64,000 nt of DNA from Microvirga ossetica. GTDB lineage: Bacteria; Pseudomonadota; Alphaproteobacteria; Rhizobiales; Beijerinckiaceae. Of the stretch, positions 15,552 through 23,739 are shown piece by piece. Under the pieces are notes generated by a model, which was not told where the DNA came from, made no database searches, and saw only the letters and a program-made list of their open reading frames with translations. Position numbers and translations under genes: made by a program. Every line of letters starts with the position of its first letter. The stretch's first letter is position 1. Location of the stretch: assembly GCF_002741015.1 (NCBI RefSeq), contig NZ_CP016620.1, positions 62,001 to 126,000 of the forward strand, in the 5' to 3' direction.

Positions 15552-16066
15552 AAGCTGACCTGCAGTTTGACTTCCTTGTCGACAAAGAAAACAACACCAT
15601 GACGATCAGGCGAGAGTTCGCTGCCAAACGAAAACTGGTCTGGGATTGCCATACGAAAAGCGAGTTGCTCGACCAATGGTTCGCACCCAAACCGCTCACG
15701 ACGAAAACCAAGACCATGGATTTCAGAGAAGGTGGGCATTGGCACTATGCCATGGTCGATCCTGATGGGCAGGAGTACTGGGGCCGCATGGATTATCAGA
15801 CCATCAGCCCGATCAATCATTACACGGCTCTTGATGGTTTCAGTGACGAATCCGGTTCCCTGAGTGCCGAGCTGCCGAGATCGAACTGGGATGTCACGTT
15901 CACGGATGCTCCCGGGCGCACCCTGGTACAGACGATCGTTACCTACAAGTCACCCAATGACCTTCAGAAGGTCATTGATATGGGAATGAAGGAGGGTCTG
16001 ACCTCAACCCTGGAACGTCTGGATGAACTTCTTCTGACCCTTAACGAACAGAGGAAAGAGGGCTGA
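15548..16066 (+). CDS. SRPBCC / AHSA1-type protein coupled to ArsR
   Basis: A 172-residue protein from ATG 15548. Features are TMTIRREFAAKRKLVWDCHT, LLDQWFAPKP, the FREGGHWHYAMVDPDG hairpin and the C-terminal helix MGMKEGLTSTLERLDELL, all typical of AHSA1 proteins. ArsR-AHSA1 pairs are a widespread operon type; the AHSA1 member is thought to bind a hydrophobic molecule or assist stress adaptation, but substrates are mostly unknown. Overlap with the upstream stop codon supports this start rather than the longer frame from 15488. Confidence 0.88.
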   Translation: MKADLQFDFLVDKENNTMTIRREFAAKRKLVWDCHTKSELLDQWFAPKPLTTKTKTMDFREGGHWHYAMVDPDGQEYWGRMDYQTISPINHYTALDGFSDESGSLSAELPRSNWDVTFTDAPGRTLVQTIVTYKSPNDLQKVIDMGMKEGLTSTLERLDELLLTLNEQRKEG

Positions 16067-16164
16067 GCACTTTTCACGACGAACCTTGAGGCAGCCTGGT
16101 ACTCGTTCGGAACCCGTATGCCAACTGCCTCAGGGTCTCTTAACTGCCCTTTCGTACGAGTAAG

Positions 16165-16773
16165 GTGCCTCTTGTGACGACCGATGCAGTAGAAACCATT
16201 CGAAGGCAGCTTGCCTTCCTATCTGAACTTGATCGGCTGAAGTCGGTTATGCGGCAGTCACCACTGATCAATCACACCCGCCGGGAGAATTCAGCCGAGC
16301 ATTCGTGGCATCTTGCAATGTTTGCCTTGGTTCTATCGGAACATGCCAAGGACGTGGATGCCCTGTACGTTGCCAAGCTACTGCTCTTGCATGACATTGT
16401 TGAGATTGATGCCGGAGACACACCGATCCACGCCACAGGCAGGGACAAAGCCGTGTTGGCACAAGAGGAACGTGCAGCAGCCGAGCGGATCTTTGGACTG
16501 CTTCCGCCCGAGCAAGGCCAGGAATTTCTCTCGCTGTGGCTCGAATTCGAAGCTGGCGAGACGCCAAATGCGCGCTTTGCCAAGGCCCTGGATCGCCTAC
16601 AGCCGCTGCTTCTTAATACCCTAACCCACGGGGGCACATGGACGGAGAACGGCGTCTCCGAGCAACAGGTCATGGAACGTTACGGCCCAGCGATTGAGGG
16701 AGGCTCGGCCCTTTTGTGGCAAGTAGCGTCGACCTTGGTTCGGCAGCATTTCGGCAAGCGTGCAAAGGCGTAG
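16165..16773 (+). CDS. HD-domain hydrolase (YfbR-like nucleotidase family)
   Basis: A 202-residue protein with a metal-binding HD domain: His46 in SAEHSWH, His76-Asp77 in LLLHDIVEIDAGD and a distal Asp in FAKALDRLQPLLLN. This set is typical of HD hydrolases related to 5'-deoxynucleotidases such as YfbR. It is likely a cytoplasmic phosphohydrolase acting on a nucleotide. The start is GTG 16165 or GTG 16174. It follows the ArsR operon by about 100 bp and is probably transcribed separately. Confidence 0.82.
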   Translation: MPLVTTDAVETIRRQLAFLSELDRLKSVMRQSPLINHTRRENSAEHSWHLAMFALVLSEHAKDVDALYVAKLLLLHDIVEIDAGDTPIHATGRDKAVLAQEERAAAERIFGLLPPEQGQEFLSLWLEFEAGETPNARFAKALDRLQPLLLNTLTHGGTWTENGVSEQQVMERYGPAIEGGSALLWQVASTLVRQHFGKRAKA

Positions 16774-17157
16774 CGATAAGTTGAGAGTTATTGAGACCGC
16801 GCTTTGCAACTCGTCCCAAAAGCGACCTTACCCGAATTCGTGCCGCAAGCTATTGACGGATATAGCACGCAACAGCCTCCACGCACGGAAGGTCTCCAAA
16901 TGGCACGCCCGAGAATGAGCTTGAACGTCCGCTCAAGACTGGGAGACAAGACTTTCCGGAGGCGGTAGATGCTGGGCATGGAATCCCAGAGCGAACTCTA
17001 GCGAGGCAGTTGTCCATTGTTCTGCTTCTGCTGGATTCGAGCTCGACGCATTTGACGAACGCTCGAGGCGGCGGATGACAATTCAGCGGACATGCAGGTG
17101 GCGGGCTGTCGGTCGAACAGCCGGCTTGACGGAAACAACCGACCGAGGAGGGAGGCC
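16774..17157. other. 384-bp stretch without a recognised gene
   Basis: No supported coding frame, hairpin or repeat was found. It lies between convergent genes. Confidence 0.45.
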
Positions 17158-17508
17158 TCAGGGGCAGAAGTAGCCCCGCGCATTGTCCGAAATGCAGCGC
17201 GCCCCGTTCGGGAGAATGATTCCGCCTGCTCCATCGGGTGGAATATAGGCCCCGGTGGAGATCGTGAACCCGCCATTGGGATCGGCCGACACCGTTGAGC
17301 CGTCCGGCAGAGTGAACCTGCCATCGCTGTAGGTGATGTGCCGGGTGTATCCTGGCGGAAGGGCCACCGGGATGGCGGCCGGGGGCACGGGAGGTGCTGC
17401 CTGTGTCGATCCGAGATTGGCTGGCGGAACGGGCTGGGATGGCGAACCGCTTGACGAAACGCAGGCTGACAGGACAATGCCCATCAGCAGGATTGCCGGC
17501 ACTCGCAT
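17158..17508 (-). CDS. Predicted lipoprotein, Gly/Pro-rich
   Basis: From ATG 17508 (preceded by an excellent GGAGGAATTTG) the product has 116 residues. It starts MRVPAILLMGIVLSACVSSS, a lipoprotein signal with lipobox LSAC. The mature part has a Pro-rich linker (VPPANLGSTQAAPPVPPAA) and a beta-repeat-like domain (YSDGRFTLPDGSTVSADPNG, then FTISTGAYIPPDGAGGIILP), ending CISDNARGYFCP with two Cys. It is probably an outer-membrane-anchored surface protein. The function is unknown. Confidence 0.78.
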   Translation of the reverse strand: MRVPAILLMGIVLSACVSSSGSPSQPVPPANLGSTQAAPPVPPAAIPVALPPGYTRHITYSDGRFTLPDGSTVSADPNGGFTISTGAYIPPDGAGGIILPNGARCISDNARGYFCP

Positions 17509-17893
17509 CAAATTCCTCCGCTCGCTCAGCATTGGCCTTCGCACCAACGATAGCGGAGTGGATCCCGATCTGAAGCAGAAAATGATCGGCTCCCATTTTG
17601 ACGTCGATGCCTGTCGCTGGCCGGGCATTGAAATCGTCGCGCCAGCGTTTGGGGCACCCTGGATCATGTCCGCCGGATCCTCGGCCGCCGACAGGCCGTC
17701 GCCATCCGCCAGGGCGGCCATGCCCAAGCGTGCTGCCGCCATGATCCCGCAGGATGCTCCCGTTATGCGGTTGCGTCGTCGAGGCATCGGTCAAGCGATC
17801 TTCCCCCATTTGTGATCTGCCTTGGCGTGGTTTCCGGCCATGCGAGCGTTATTGTTGGTTTGAGTGCATCGCACGGTTCTCGGTAAGCCTCCG
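17509..17893. other. 385-bp intergenic region
   Basis: This is the divergent spacer between the lipoprotein and the secreted protein. Long minus-strand frames here continue upstream of the lipoprotein start but lack family signals. No palindrome stood out. Confidence 0.4.
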
Positions 17894-18415
17894 ATGAGGA
17901 TCGCCAAGGTGACTTCGGCGCATCTCGCGGCCGTCCTGACCGCCGGCGCAGCGCTGTTCGGCGACCCTGCTGAAGCCGCGCGACTTCATTGCGCCACGCT
18001 CTCGCATGTCACATCCAACGCCGAGGGGAGGATCCAAGAGGCCGATCCGGCCGAGCCGTTTGCTATGTCCTGGCAGACCTTCGACTTCGACACCTCGACC
18101 CTGACCCTCACCAATGCGCTCCCTGATGGCGCAACATTCTCGCAGAAACTGCAGAAAGGGCTTCTCAGCACGAGCGAGTTCGTCGGCTTCTTCCGGATCG
18201 GCGCCTCACCCATCGGGATGCTCCACATCAGCCTGTCGAGCACACCCATGACCTTCAGCCTCTACCGGCCATCCCGCGGTTGGAGCCTATGCCTGAAGGG
18301 AGGGCGTAATGCCATTGCCACTGCATTCCCAAATGCCGGACGGTGGATTCCCGTGAAAGTAACTTCATGTTGTCGCCGGCTGGCCGCGGCTCCCTTCAGA
18401 GTGGAGGTAGACTAG
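17894..18415 (+). CDS. Secreted hypothetical protein
   Basis: The protein has 173 residues from ATG 17894. The N-terminus (MRIAKVTSAHLAAVLTAGAA, then LFGDPAEAA) is a signal peptide, with cleavage expected before RLHCATLSH. The mature domain looks beta-rich and has Cys in LHCATL, SLCLKG and CCRR. The region after SLCLKGGRN is low in obvious structure and could follow a frameshift. I do not recognise the family. Confidence 0.55.
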   Translation: MRIAKVTSAHLAAVLTAGAALFGDPAEAARLHCATLSHVTSNAEGRIQEADPAEPFAMSWQTFDFDTSTLTLTNALPDGATFSQKLQKGLLSTSEFVGFFRIGASPIGMLHISLSSTPMTFSLYRPSRGWSLCLKGGRNAIATAFPNAGRWIPVKVTSCCRRLAAAPFRVEVD

Positions 18416-18508
18416 ATGTTCACAGGAGCAGAGTGGGCACCTGGGGAATCATCTTCCGAACGCACCGAATTGAAATCCTATCTGGCTCCACAAAGCGACT
18501 TCTCGGAA

Positions 18509-19669
18509 TTAAGCGATCTGTTGCGCCGCCTCAGGGAATGAGATCGTCACTACCAGTCCGGCATCGTTCCGTATGTCGATCTCGCCGCCGACCTGTTGAA
18601 CAAGCGACCGGACCAGGCCGTAGCCGAGCGATCCTTCCCGCAGGCTGGACATCCCGATCCCATCATCCCGGACCGTCAGTTCAACCCACCCTGGTTGACT
18701 GCGGCGCGCCCGAACGTGGATCGTTCCCGACCTTGATGTCGGAAAGGCGTACTTCACGGCATTGGTGATGAGTTCGGTCAGCACGATGCCGAGCGGGACC
18801 GCCGTATCGGCGTCCACCAGGATGCCTTGGTCGATGTCCTCCTTCAGGCTCACACGGTCATCGTCCCCAGTGAGGGGTCTCAAGGCGCCGCACAGATCGG
18901 CCACGTACATGGACACATCGATGTGCTGAGCCCTTTCCGACCTACTGAGAAGGTCGTGCACCCGCGCCATGGCGTTGAGACGATCCTGGGCCTCCTCGAA
19001 GAGGGCCCTGACGGCCGGGTCAGGCTGCCGCCGCCCCTGGATGCCGAGGAGGGAAGCCGCGATGGCCAGGCTGTTCTTGGCCCGGTGGTTGACTTCCACC
19101 AGCAGCATCTCCCTCTCAGTGACTAGCGCCGACAACCTCGTGTTGGCGGCTTTCAGCTCCCCGGTTCTAGCTGCGACCCGGACCTCCAATTCTGAAGCGA
19201 GGGCCCGAAGGTTTTCCTCCGCCGCGTCGTAGCGGCGGGTGATGTCGAGGTAGGAGAGGAAATGATTGGTGACGGTGCCCTGGCCGTCATCCACCGGGCT
19301 GGCGAACAGCATCGCCCGAAACGGGCTGCTGTCCTTCCGGTACTGAAGGATCTCCAGGGTTTCGTCCCGCCCTTGTGTGATTGCAGCCTGATAGCGCCGG
19401 ATGGCCTCCGGGTCGGTGCCCCCGCCGTTCATGAAGTGCGGGTCCTGACCAAGCAACTCGTCCATGGTGTAGCCGGACAGGTCGACGAACGCCTGGTTGG
19501 CAAAGACGATGGGGTTGCCGAGCAAGGTGGTATCGGTCACGAGCATCGGCATGCGGGTCCGCCGGACAGCCTCGACGAACAGGCCACCCTGCTGCCGCAC
19601 GGCTTCGATGTGCCGTTCGGCGACAGTTCGCTCAGGGGTGTCCGCCTTGTTCTCGTGAAACTCGTTCAT
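18509..19669 (-). CDS. LOV-like PAS sensor histidine kinase (HisKA_2/HWE type)
   Basis: From ATG 19669 the protein has about 386 residues. One PAS domain (residues 20-140) has the LOV scaffold: VFANQAFVDLSGYTMDELLG, GGTDPEAIRRYQAA and ILQYRKDSSPFRAMLF. The flavin-binding GRNCRFLQG box reads GQDPHFMNG, so the photo-adduct Cys is absent. A coiled-coil (ASELEVRVAARTGELKAANT) leads to the HisKA_2/HWE dimerisation helix with His in EVNHRAKNSLA, then an ATPase domain with ELITNAVKYAFP and RDDGIGM. The longer frame to 19732 crosses a terminator and is unlikely. No partner regulator is adjacent. Confidence 0.88.
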   Translation of the reverse strand: MNEFHENKADTPERTVAERHIEAVRQQGGLFVEAVRRTRMPMLVTDTTLLGNPIVFANQAFVDLSGYTMDELLGQDPHFMNGGGTDPEAIRRYQAAITQGRDETLEILQYRKDSSPFRAMLFASPVDDGQGTVTNHFLSYLDITRRYDAAEENLRALASELEVRVAARTGELKAANTRLSALVTEREMLLVEVNHRAKNSLAIAASLLGIQGRRQPDPAVRALFEEAQDRLNAMARVHDLLSRSERAQHIDVSMYVADLCGALRPLTGDDDRVSLKEDIDQGILVDADTAVPLGIVLTELITNAVKYAFPTSRSGTIHVRARRSQPGWVELTVRDDGIGMSSLREGSLGYGLVRSLVQQVGGEIDIRNDAGLVVTISFPEAAQQIA

Positions 19670-19701
19670 GGGCAATCCGATCCGATGCGACTGTGGACGA
19701 A

Positions 19702-19732
19702 TAAAAGGCCCCGTTTCGGGGGCCTTTTCCAT
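19702..19732 (-). terminator. Bidirectional rho-independent terminator
   Basis: AAAAGGCCCCG, a short TTT loop and CGGGGGCCTTTT form a strong stem flanked by A and T runs. It sits between the zinc-ribbon gene (upstream on the minus strand) and the LOV-like kinase and most likely ends the zinc-ribbon transcript. Confidence 0.85.
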
Positions 19733-19749
19733 TCAGCCTTTCGAGAGGC

Positions 19750-20055
19750 TCAGTCGAATAACTCCTGAAGAAAGGACTTTTTCCTCTTGGAGTGTCCGTA
19801 CTGATGGCCATGCCCATAGGGCTGGGCGTAGTCCCGATCGTGACCCTGATCATACTGCGGCTTTGAAAACGAAGGCTGCTGCGTTGGAGCAGAAGGCGCA
19901 TCCTGGGCGCTCCGCTCGAGGATCTTGTCGAGTTCCCCGCGGTCGAGCCAAACACCACGACATTGGGGACAATAGTCGATCTCGACGCCCTGTCGCTCAC
20001 TCATCACGAGGGAAACCTGGCAGACAGGACATGGCATACCGGCGGCGCTGGTCAT
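19750..20055 (-). CDS. TFIIB-type zinc-ribbon protein
   Basis: A 101-residue protein with an N-terminal zinc ribbon: CPVC (residues 9-12) and CPQC (about 29-32) followed by RGVWLDRGELDKIL, the signature of the zf-TFIIB family. The C-terminal half is low-complexity, rich in Gln, His, Tyr and Gly (YGHGHQYGHSKRKK), ending in an amphipathic LQELFD. The cellular role of the family is unknown, though it is often associated with stress or membrane proteins. A terminator follows directly. Confidence 0.87.
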   Translation of the reverse strand: MTSAAGMPCPVCQVSLVMSERQGVEIDYCPQCRGVWLDRGELDKILERSAQDAPSAPTQQPSFSKPQYDQGHDRDYAQPYGHGHQYGHSKRKKSFLQELFD

Positions 20056-20252
20056 AGGCGGACCTCCTCAGGCTGGCAATCGGATCACGAGCCCAGACCA
20101 CCAATCAGTCTTACACTGATGAGCACCAGGCATTCTTGCTGCGGTCCGACATCACAGCCACACGACCGTGGTTGTCAGAGGGGCCCGGCCCGCAAAGAAC
20201 ACATGGGTGCGTGGAGAGTGGCCTTCAAGCCTGACCGCACCCCGGGCCCACT

Positions 20253-20729
20253 TCATGAGGAGCCCGACGGCGAGCCAAGATCGTCGTCGGGCGTCTTCTG
20301 CTGTTTCACTGGGGACAGGACGCGGAAGGTGAAGATCGTGAACAGGGTGACCACGATGGCGACATCGTAGCTGCCAAGGCCAACCGCAGCTCCGACCGCC
20401 CCCGTTGCCCACAGGCCTGCCGCTGTGGCAGTTCCCTGCACGGCGCCGGATTGCTTGATGATGGCGCCGCCGCCAATGAAGCCGATGCCGGTAATCAGGC
20501 CTTCGATGATCCGCGCCTGCGCCTCCAGCGAGTTCCCGGTAATGCCTTCTGTCGCCTGAACGAACCCGCAACTTGCAACAGCCACGAGCGGGAAGGTACG
20601 CAATCCGGCACTGCGTTCGTTTCGCTCGCGATCCCATCCGATAGGCAAGGCCAGCACATAGGCAAAGGCCAAGGCGGCCACGTGAGGCAAGACTCGAAGC
20701 GACTCTAACATGTGCTCAATCTGTTCCAT
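20253..20729 (-). CDS. MgtC/SapB-family membrane protein
   Basis: A 158-residue inner-membrane protein with four or so hydrophobic segments. The MgtC signature is clear: LPIGWDRERNERSAGLRTF, then GLITGIGFIGGGAIIKQSG, TATAAGLWATGAVGAAVGLG. The family is linked to magnesium limitation and modulation of ATP synthase in pathogens; here the role is unknown. Its start codon abuts an IS6 remnant beginning at 20730, so the native promoter has probably been replaced. Confidence 0.88.
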   Translation of the reverse strand: MEQIEHMLESLRVLPHVAALAFAYVLALPIGWDRERNERSAGLRTFPLVAVASCGFVQATEGITGNSLEAQARIIEGLITGIGFIGGGAIIKQSGAVQGTATAAGLWATGAVGAAVGLGSYDVAIVVTLFTIFTFRVLSPVKQQKTPDDDLGSPSGSS

Positions 20730-20963
20730 GAGCTAAAACCGATCCGGATCCGCCAAAGCCGCTATCTGAACAACCGGATCGAGCAGGATCATCGTGCCGT
20801 GAAACGTCGGGTTCGGCCAATGCTCGGCTTCAAGGCATTGGAGAGTGCTCGCGCCGTCTTGGGTGGGATCGAGATGGTTCACATGATGCGCAAACAGCAG
20901 GCGAAGTATGCTCGCAATCCGCAGCCTTCACTGGCCGAGCAGTTCAACATCCTGGCTGCGTAG
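20730..20963 (+). pseudogene. IS6-family transposase C-terminal remnant
   Basis: The frame ELKPIRIRQSRYLNNRIEQD with HRAVKRRVRPMLGF and [11 protein letters not shown] aligns without gaps to the C-terminal third of the transposase at 658 (which has GLKPISIRQSQYLNN). It holds the catalytic Glu but no DNA-binding or first Asp region. It is wedged between mgtC and ihfB and overlaps the truncated 3' end of the latter. Confidence 0.88.
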
Positions 20964-21212
20964 CGCCTTGCGGGTGGAATAGCCCTCTTTCTGTCCCGAA
21001 TCGAAATTTCGCGACAGAACCGGATTGCGCCCAGTGTGAGCACCGCGCTTTTTGACCGCAAATGTGCCGAAGCCACGAAGCTCGACCCGACCACCCTGTG
21101 CAAGAGCATCACCGATGGTGTCGAGGATCGCATTTACAACCTTCTCGATGTCACGCTGGTAGAAGTGCGGGTTTTGCTCAGCGAGCTTCTGAACCAGTTC
21201 GGATTTGATCAT
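20928..21212 (-). CDS. ihfB: Truncated integration host factor beta-like protein
   Basis: From ATG 21212 the protein starts [20 protein letters not shown] and continues through [20 protein letters not shown] to GRNP, the normal IHF-beta/HU fold including the Arg-Asn-Pro at the tip of the DNA-intercalating arm. After RNP the sequence no longer follows the family (no VPFFKTGKELR ending), and the last dozen residues plus the stop lie in the IS6 remnant. The arm's return strand and C-terminal helix are therefore lost or altered. It may be non-functional or a dominant variant, with a second intact copy expected elsewhere. Confidence 0.75.
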   Translation of the reverse strand: MIKSELVQKLAEQNPHFYQRDIEKVVNAILDTIGDALAQGGRVELRGFGTFAVKKRGAHTGRNPVLSRNFDSGQKEGYSTRKALRSQDVELLGQ

Positions 21213-21325
21213 ATCTGGTGTAAGCCGTTGATCTGATGCTAACTTTTGCAAAGTTGCCAGAGGGGCTGGAAGCCGTCAAGAGATGGGGGTAAGGGCGGTT
21301 GTGAGACCGCCCTGCTGCATGGAGA

Positions 21326-21607
21326 TCAAGCTGCTTGGGTACGCTTGGTAATATGCGCCCGATATGCCGCTGCTGACTTTATGGTGATTGTCCCAGCTTC
21401 CGTCAGCTTCACGATCTCGGTCTTCGCACGTTGTGCGGCTCGCGCAGTATAGGAAGACTTCAACGCGACCCGAGTGTGGTTAGCGATGTGCCTGCGATGA
21501 GCACCTGCCTGTCGTGGGCTCATGGTCTTCTCGGCAACAAACCGGTCCAGGTGATCGTAGGCCCGCTTCGCTTCCGTAGGGGTATAGCTGTCTTTCTTCT
21601 CGAACAA
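21326..21607 (-). CDS. Small basic hypothetical protein
   Basis: A 93-residue helical, Lys/Arg-rich protein with start TTG 21607 preceded by AAAGGACATCCT. Motifs such as YTPTEAKRAYDHLDRFVAEK, then SPRQAGAHRRHIANHTR and AAAYRAHITKRTQAA, suggest repeated helix pairs, perhaps nucleic-acid binding. I do not know the family. It is in the same orientation as ihfB but 114 bp upstream. Confidence 0.55.
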   Translation of the reverse strand: MFEKKDSYTPTEAKRAYDHLDRFVAEKTMSPRQAGAHRRHIANHTRVALKSSYTARAAQRAKTEIVKLTEAGTITIKSAAAYRAHITKRTQAA

Positions 21608-21861
21608 AGGATGTCCTTTCGGTGGTAAACCGACCCATATGAGGGCTAAAGGCAGGGATTTCCAGACTGAGTTCCTATTTAAGGTAAACCCACTGCTGCC
21701 AAGACCTCAAGTGGAGTGGCTCAATGCCCATGAAGTCACTGAGCACTTCCATTTGAATTTATCTCACTCGATAGTGCAGTCACGCGCGGCGCATGCTTTC
21801 GCAATTGTCCTTACGACAAGGGATCATTTCCACCTGAAATGTATTCTCCGTGCCTATGAAA

Positions 21862-22413
21862 TTAACCTATGAGAATTGGCATAGGCTCATCGATTGGATC
21901 TGGGTGTCTGGTAGGTGCTGATCGCTTTTGGCCCGTGCGGGTGCGGCGTGGACGTACCGTCATCTGGCGAGGCTGATAGCGAGCATGATCGGCGTCGTCT
22001 TGCATGATGCTACCGGGCCGAACGACTGCGTATAGTTCGTCGAACAGGGCCTCCGGATCGATTCGGCGCAGGGTATAGTGCCAACGTGACCCGAAGGCAG
22101 TCTCAAATTCGGTCTTTGTGATCGACCCAAGGGCTACCACTCCGCGAACGGTCCCTTGGCAAAACCAGAGCCGCAGCGACACGCTTTGCCACCAGCGGCA
22201 GACTTGCCGTCTATAGGTAAGGATATTCCAGGCACTGATCCGCCATTGCCTAAACTCATCGAGGTCGGCGATCCCGGCTGCAAACGCGATTGCATGGACC
22301 TGACCAGTGTCTGGGCCTCGGAAATCACGGGCAATACGACGGGCATAACGTCTTGCGCAGCGGTGGCAGTCGATCTGGGAGCAACGGTGCGCTGAGGAGC
22401 ATTTGTCGATCAT
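21862..22413 (-). CDS. Cysteine/His-rich protein with plasmid-replication-like look, unknown
   Basis: From ATG 22413 the protein has 183 residues. The N-terminus carries a possible zinc site (KCSSAHRCSQIDCHRCARRY). Next come aromatic, basic segments (FRQWRISAWNILTYRR, CRWWQSVSLRLWFC, VRGVVALGSITKTEF) and a basic tail (TVRPRRTRTGQKR). The zinc site plus Trp-rich helices recall small replication or DNA-binding proteins of plasmids and phages, but I cannot name a family. Its ATG is the last triplet of a 16-bp inverted-repeat arm shared with the divergent frame at 22496. Confidence 0.55.
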   Translation of the reverse strand: MIDKCSSAHRCSQIDCHRCARRYARRIARDFRGPDTGQVHAIAFAAGIADLDEFRQWRISAWNILTYRRQVCRWWQSVSLRLWFCQGTVRGVVALGSITKTEFETAFGSRWHYTLRRIDPEALFDELYAVVRPGSIMQDDADHARYQPRQMTVRPRRTRTGQKRSAPTRHPDPIDEPMPILIG

Positions 22414-22498
22414 CCGATATTTATCAGATCTGCTCGCACCAAACCGTTGATCGCCCAGCCCACCAAGGACGGCATCAATGTTTGATAAATATCGGATG
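22411..22498. repeat. 16-bp perfect inverted repeat spanning two divergent start codons
   Basis: The arms are CATCCGATATTTATCA (22411-22426) and TGATAAATATCGGATG (22483-22498), separated by 56 bp. Read outward, each arm is TGATAAATATCGG followed by ATG, the start codon of a gene on that side. Both divergent genes thus share one 13-nt leader, which could be an operator or a duplicated initiation region. Confidence 0.75.
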
Positions 22499-22645
22499 GA
22501 TCTTAATAAGCTTCGACAACGGGTGGCGGCAAACCTGCCCGGCATAACCTACGGGTTTGTGAATAATGAACGGAGGCAACGCACGCCGTACGTTGTAGGG
22601 CACCGTCAGTTTAACCACGGGGTGACCCGGATGAGATATATGTGA
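22496..22645 (+). pseudogene. Divergent gene truncated by IS6
   Basis: ATG 22496 opens MDLNKLRQRVAANLPGITYG with FVNNERRQRTPYVV and reaches the left end of an IS6 element at 22599, which then encodes an unrelated tail to the stop at 22645. The leader is identical to that of the opposite gene at 22413, supporting a real start. The original 3' part is missing from the window. Confidence 0.5.
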
Positions 22646-23411
22646 GGGATGAAGAAGACCCGTCATCCCCGCTATGCCCGTCATCGCTTTCCGGCTGAAG
22701 TGCTCAGCCATGCCGTCTGGTTGTACTTCCGATTTCCGCTCAGTCTACGGATGGTCGAGGAGATGCTGGCGGCCCGAGGGATCCTGGTCAGTCATGAGAC
22801 GGTCCGGCAGTGGGCGCTGAAGTTCGGGCAAGACTTTGCCAATAAGATCCGCCGCCGTCTTCCGGCACCCGGGGACAAGTGGCATCTCGATGAGGTCGCG
22901 ATCAGCATCGCCGGTCGGAAGCATTGGCTATGGCGTGCTGTCGACCAGCACGGGATCGTGCTCGATATCCTGGTTCAGAGCCGCCGCAACGCGAAGGCCG
23001 CCAAGCGCCTGCTGCGCAAGCTGCTCAAGAAGCAGGGCAGAGCTCCTCGAGTGATGATCACGGACAAGCTCGCTAGCTACGCCGCCGCAAAGCGAACTGT
23101 CATGCCCGGTGTGGAGCATCGGCAGCACAAGGGCTTAAACAATCGCGCGGAAAACAGTCATCAGCCGACGCGACGACGCGAGCGGATCATGAAGCGCTTC
23201 AAATCAGCCGGGCACGCGCAACGCTTCCTTTCAGCCCACGATCAGGTGGCAAACCTCTTCCGCAGTTCCGCCAACAGCAACGCCGCTGAACATCGCGAAG
23301 CCCGCTCCCAGGCCTTTACTGCTTGGGCCGAAGTGACAGGCGTTGCCATGAGCTTCTGATCTGGCGACCCAGGGTGGCGCTTGGCCTTCAGCTCATTAAA
23401 TTGACGGTGTC
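22599..23411 (+). mobile_element. IS6-family insertion sequence (copy C)
   Basis: The inverted ends are GGCACCGTCAGTTTAA (22599-22614) and, reverse-complemented, GACACCGTCAATTTAA (23396-23411), 14 of 16 identical. Length is 813 bp. Flanking 8-mers CGTTGTAG and GAGCTTGG do not match. Confidence 0.87.
22649..23359 (+). CDS. IS6-family transposase
   Basis: A 236-residue transposase with DDE residues in WHLDEVAISI, MITDKLASY and NRAENSHQPTRRRE and an HTH in LSLRMVEEMLAARGILVSHE. It belongs with the copy at 12239. The frame is intact. Insertion removed most of the small gene that starts at 22496. Confidence 0.93.
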   Translation: MKKTRHPRYARHRFPAEVLSHAVWLYFRFPLSLRMVEEMLAARGILVSHETVRQWALKFGQDFANKIRRRLPAPGDKWHLDEVAISIAGRKHWLWRAVDQHGIVLDILVQSRRNAKAAKRLLRKLLKKQGRAPRVMITDKLASYAAAKRTVMPGVEHRQHKGLNNRAENSHQPTRRRERIMKRFKSAGHAQRFLSAHDQVANLFRSSANSNAAEHREARSQAFTAWAEVTGVAMSF

Positions 23412-23739
23412 GAGCTTGGCCCTAACCTAGTCCAATATAGGGCCTTATCGGAAATTGCCTCGCTAAACTTGGAGCTCAGCCTGAAGGAGAGTGCAAGCCT
23501 GGAAGGTCTCCCAATGGCGCTTCTCGGAGGTAAACCGAATGGCGGCTCTGGAAGGGAACACCGGACGTTCCTGGCGGGCAGCAGAATTCGCGAGTTGACC
23601 CGAAGGCGACCTTGGTCGTCAACGTCAGACCACAGTTGAGGCTGACCTTAGCAACTCACTGCAACGGCCAGAAGACGGTATGGTCGATGCTTAGTGACAG
23701 GTTTTGATCTTCACTGCATTCCTTGCCAACCTAGGCAAC
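23412..23739. other. 328-bp stretch without a recognised gene
   Basis: No convincing frame or site. It lies between the right end of IS6 copy C and the 3' end of the cupin gene. Confidence 0.45.

Noticed and set aside
22599..23411. Target duplication around IS6 copies
   Set aside because: Checked 8-mers on both sides of all six copies and the MITE; none match, so none was annotated.
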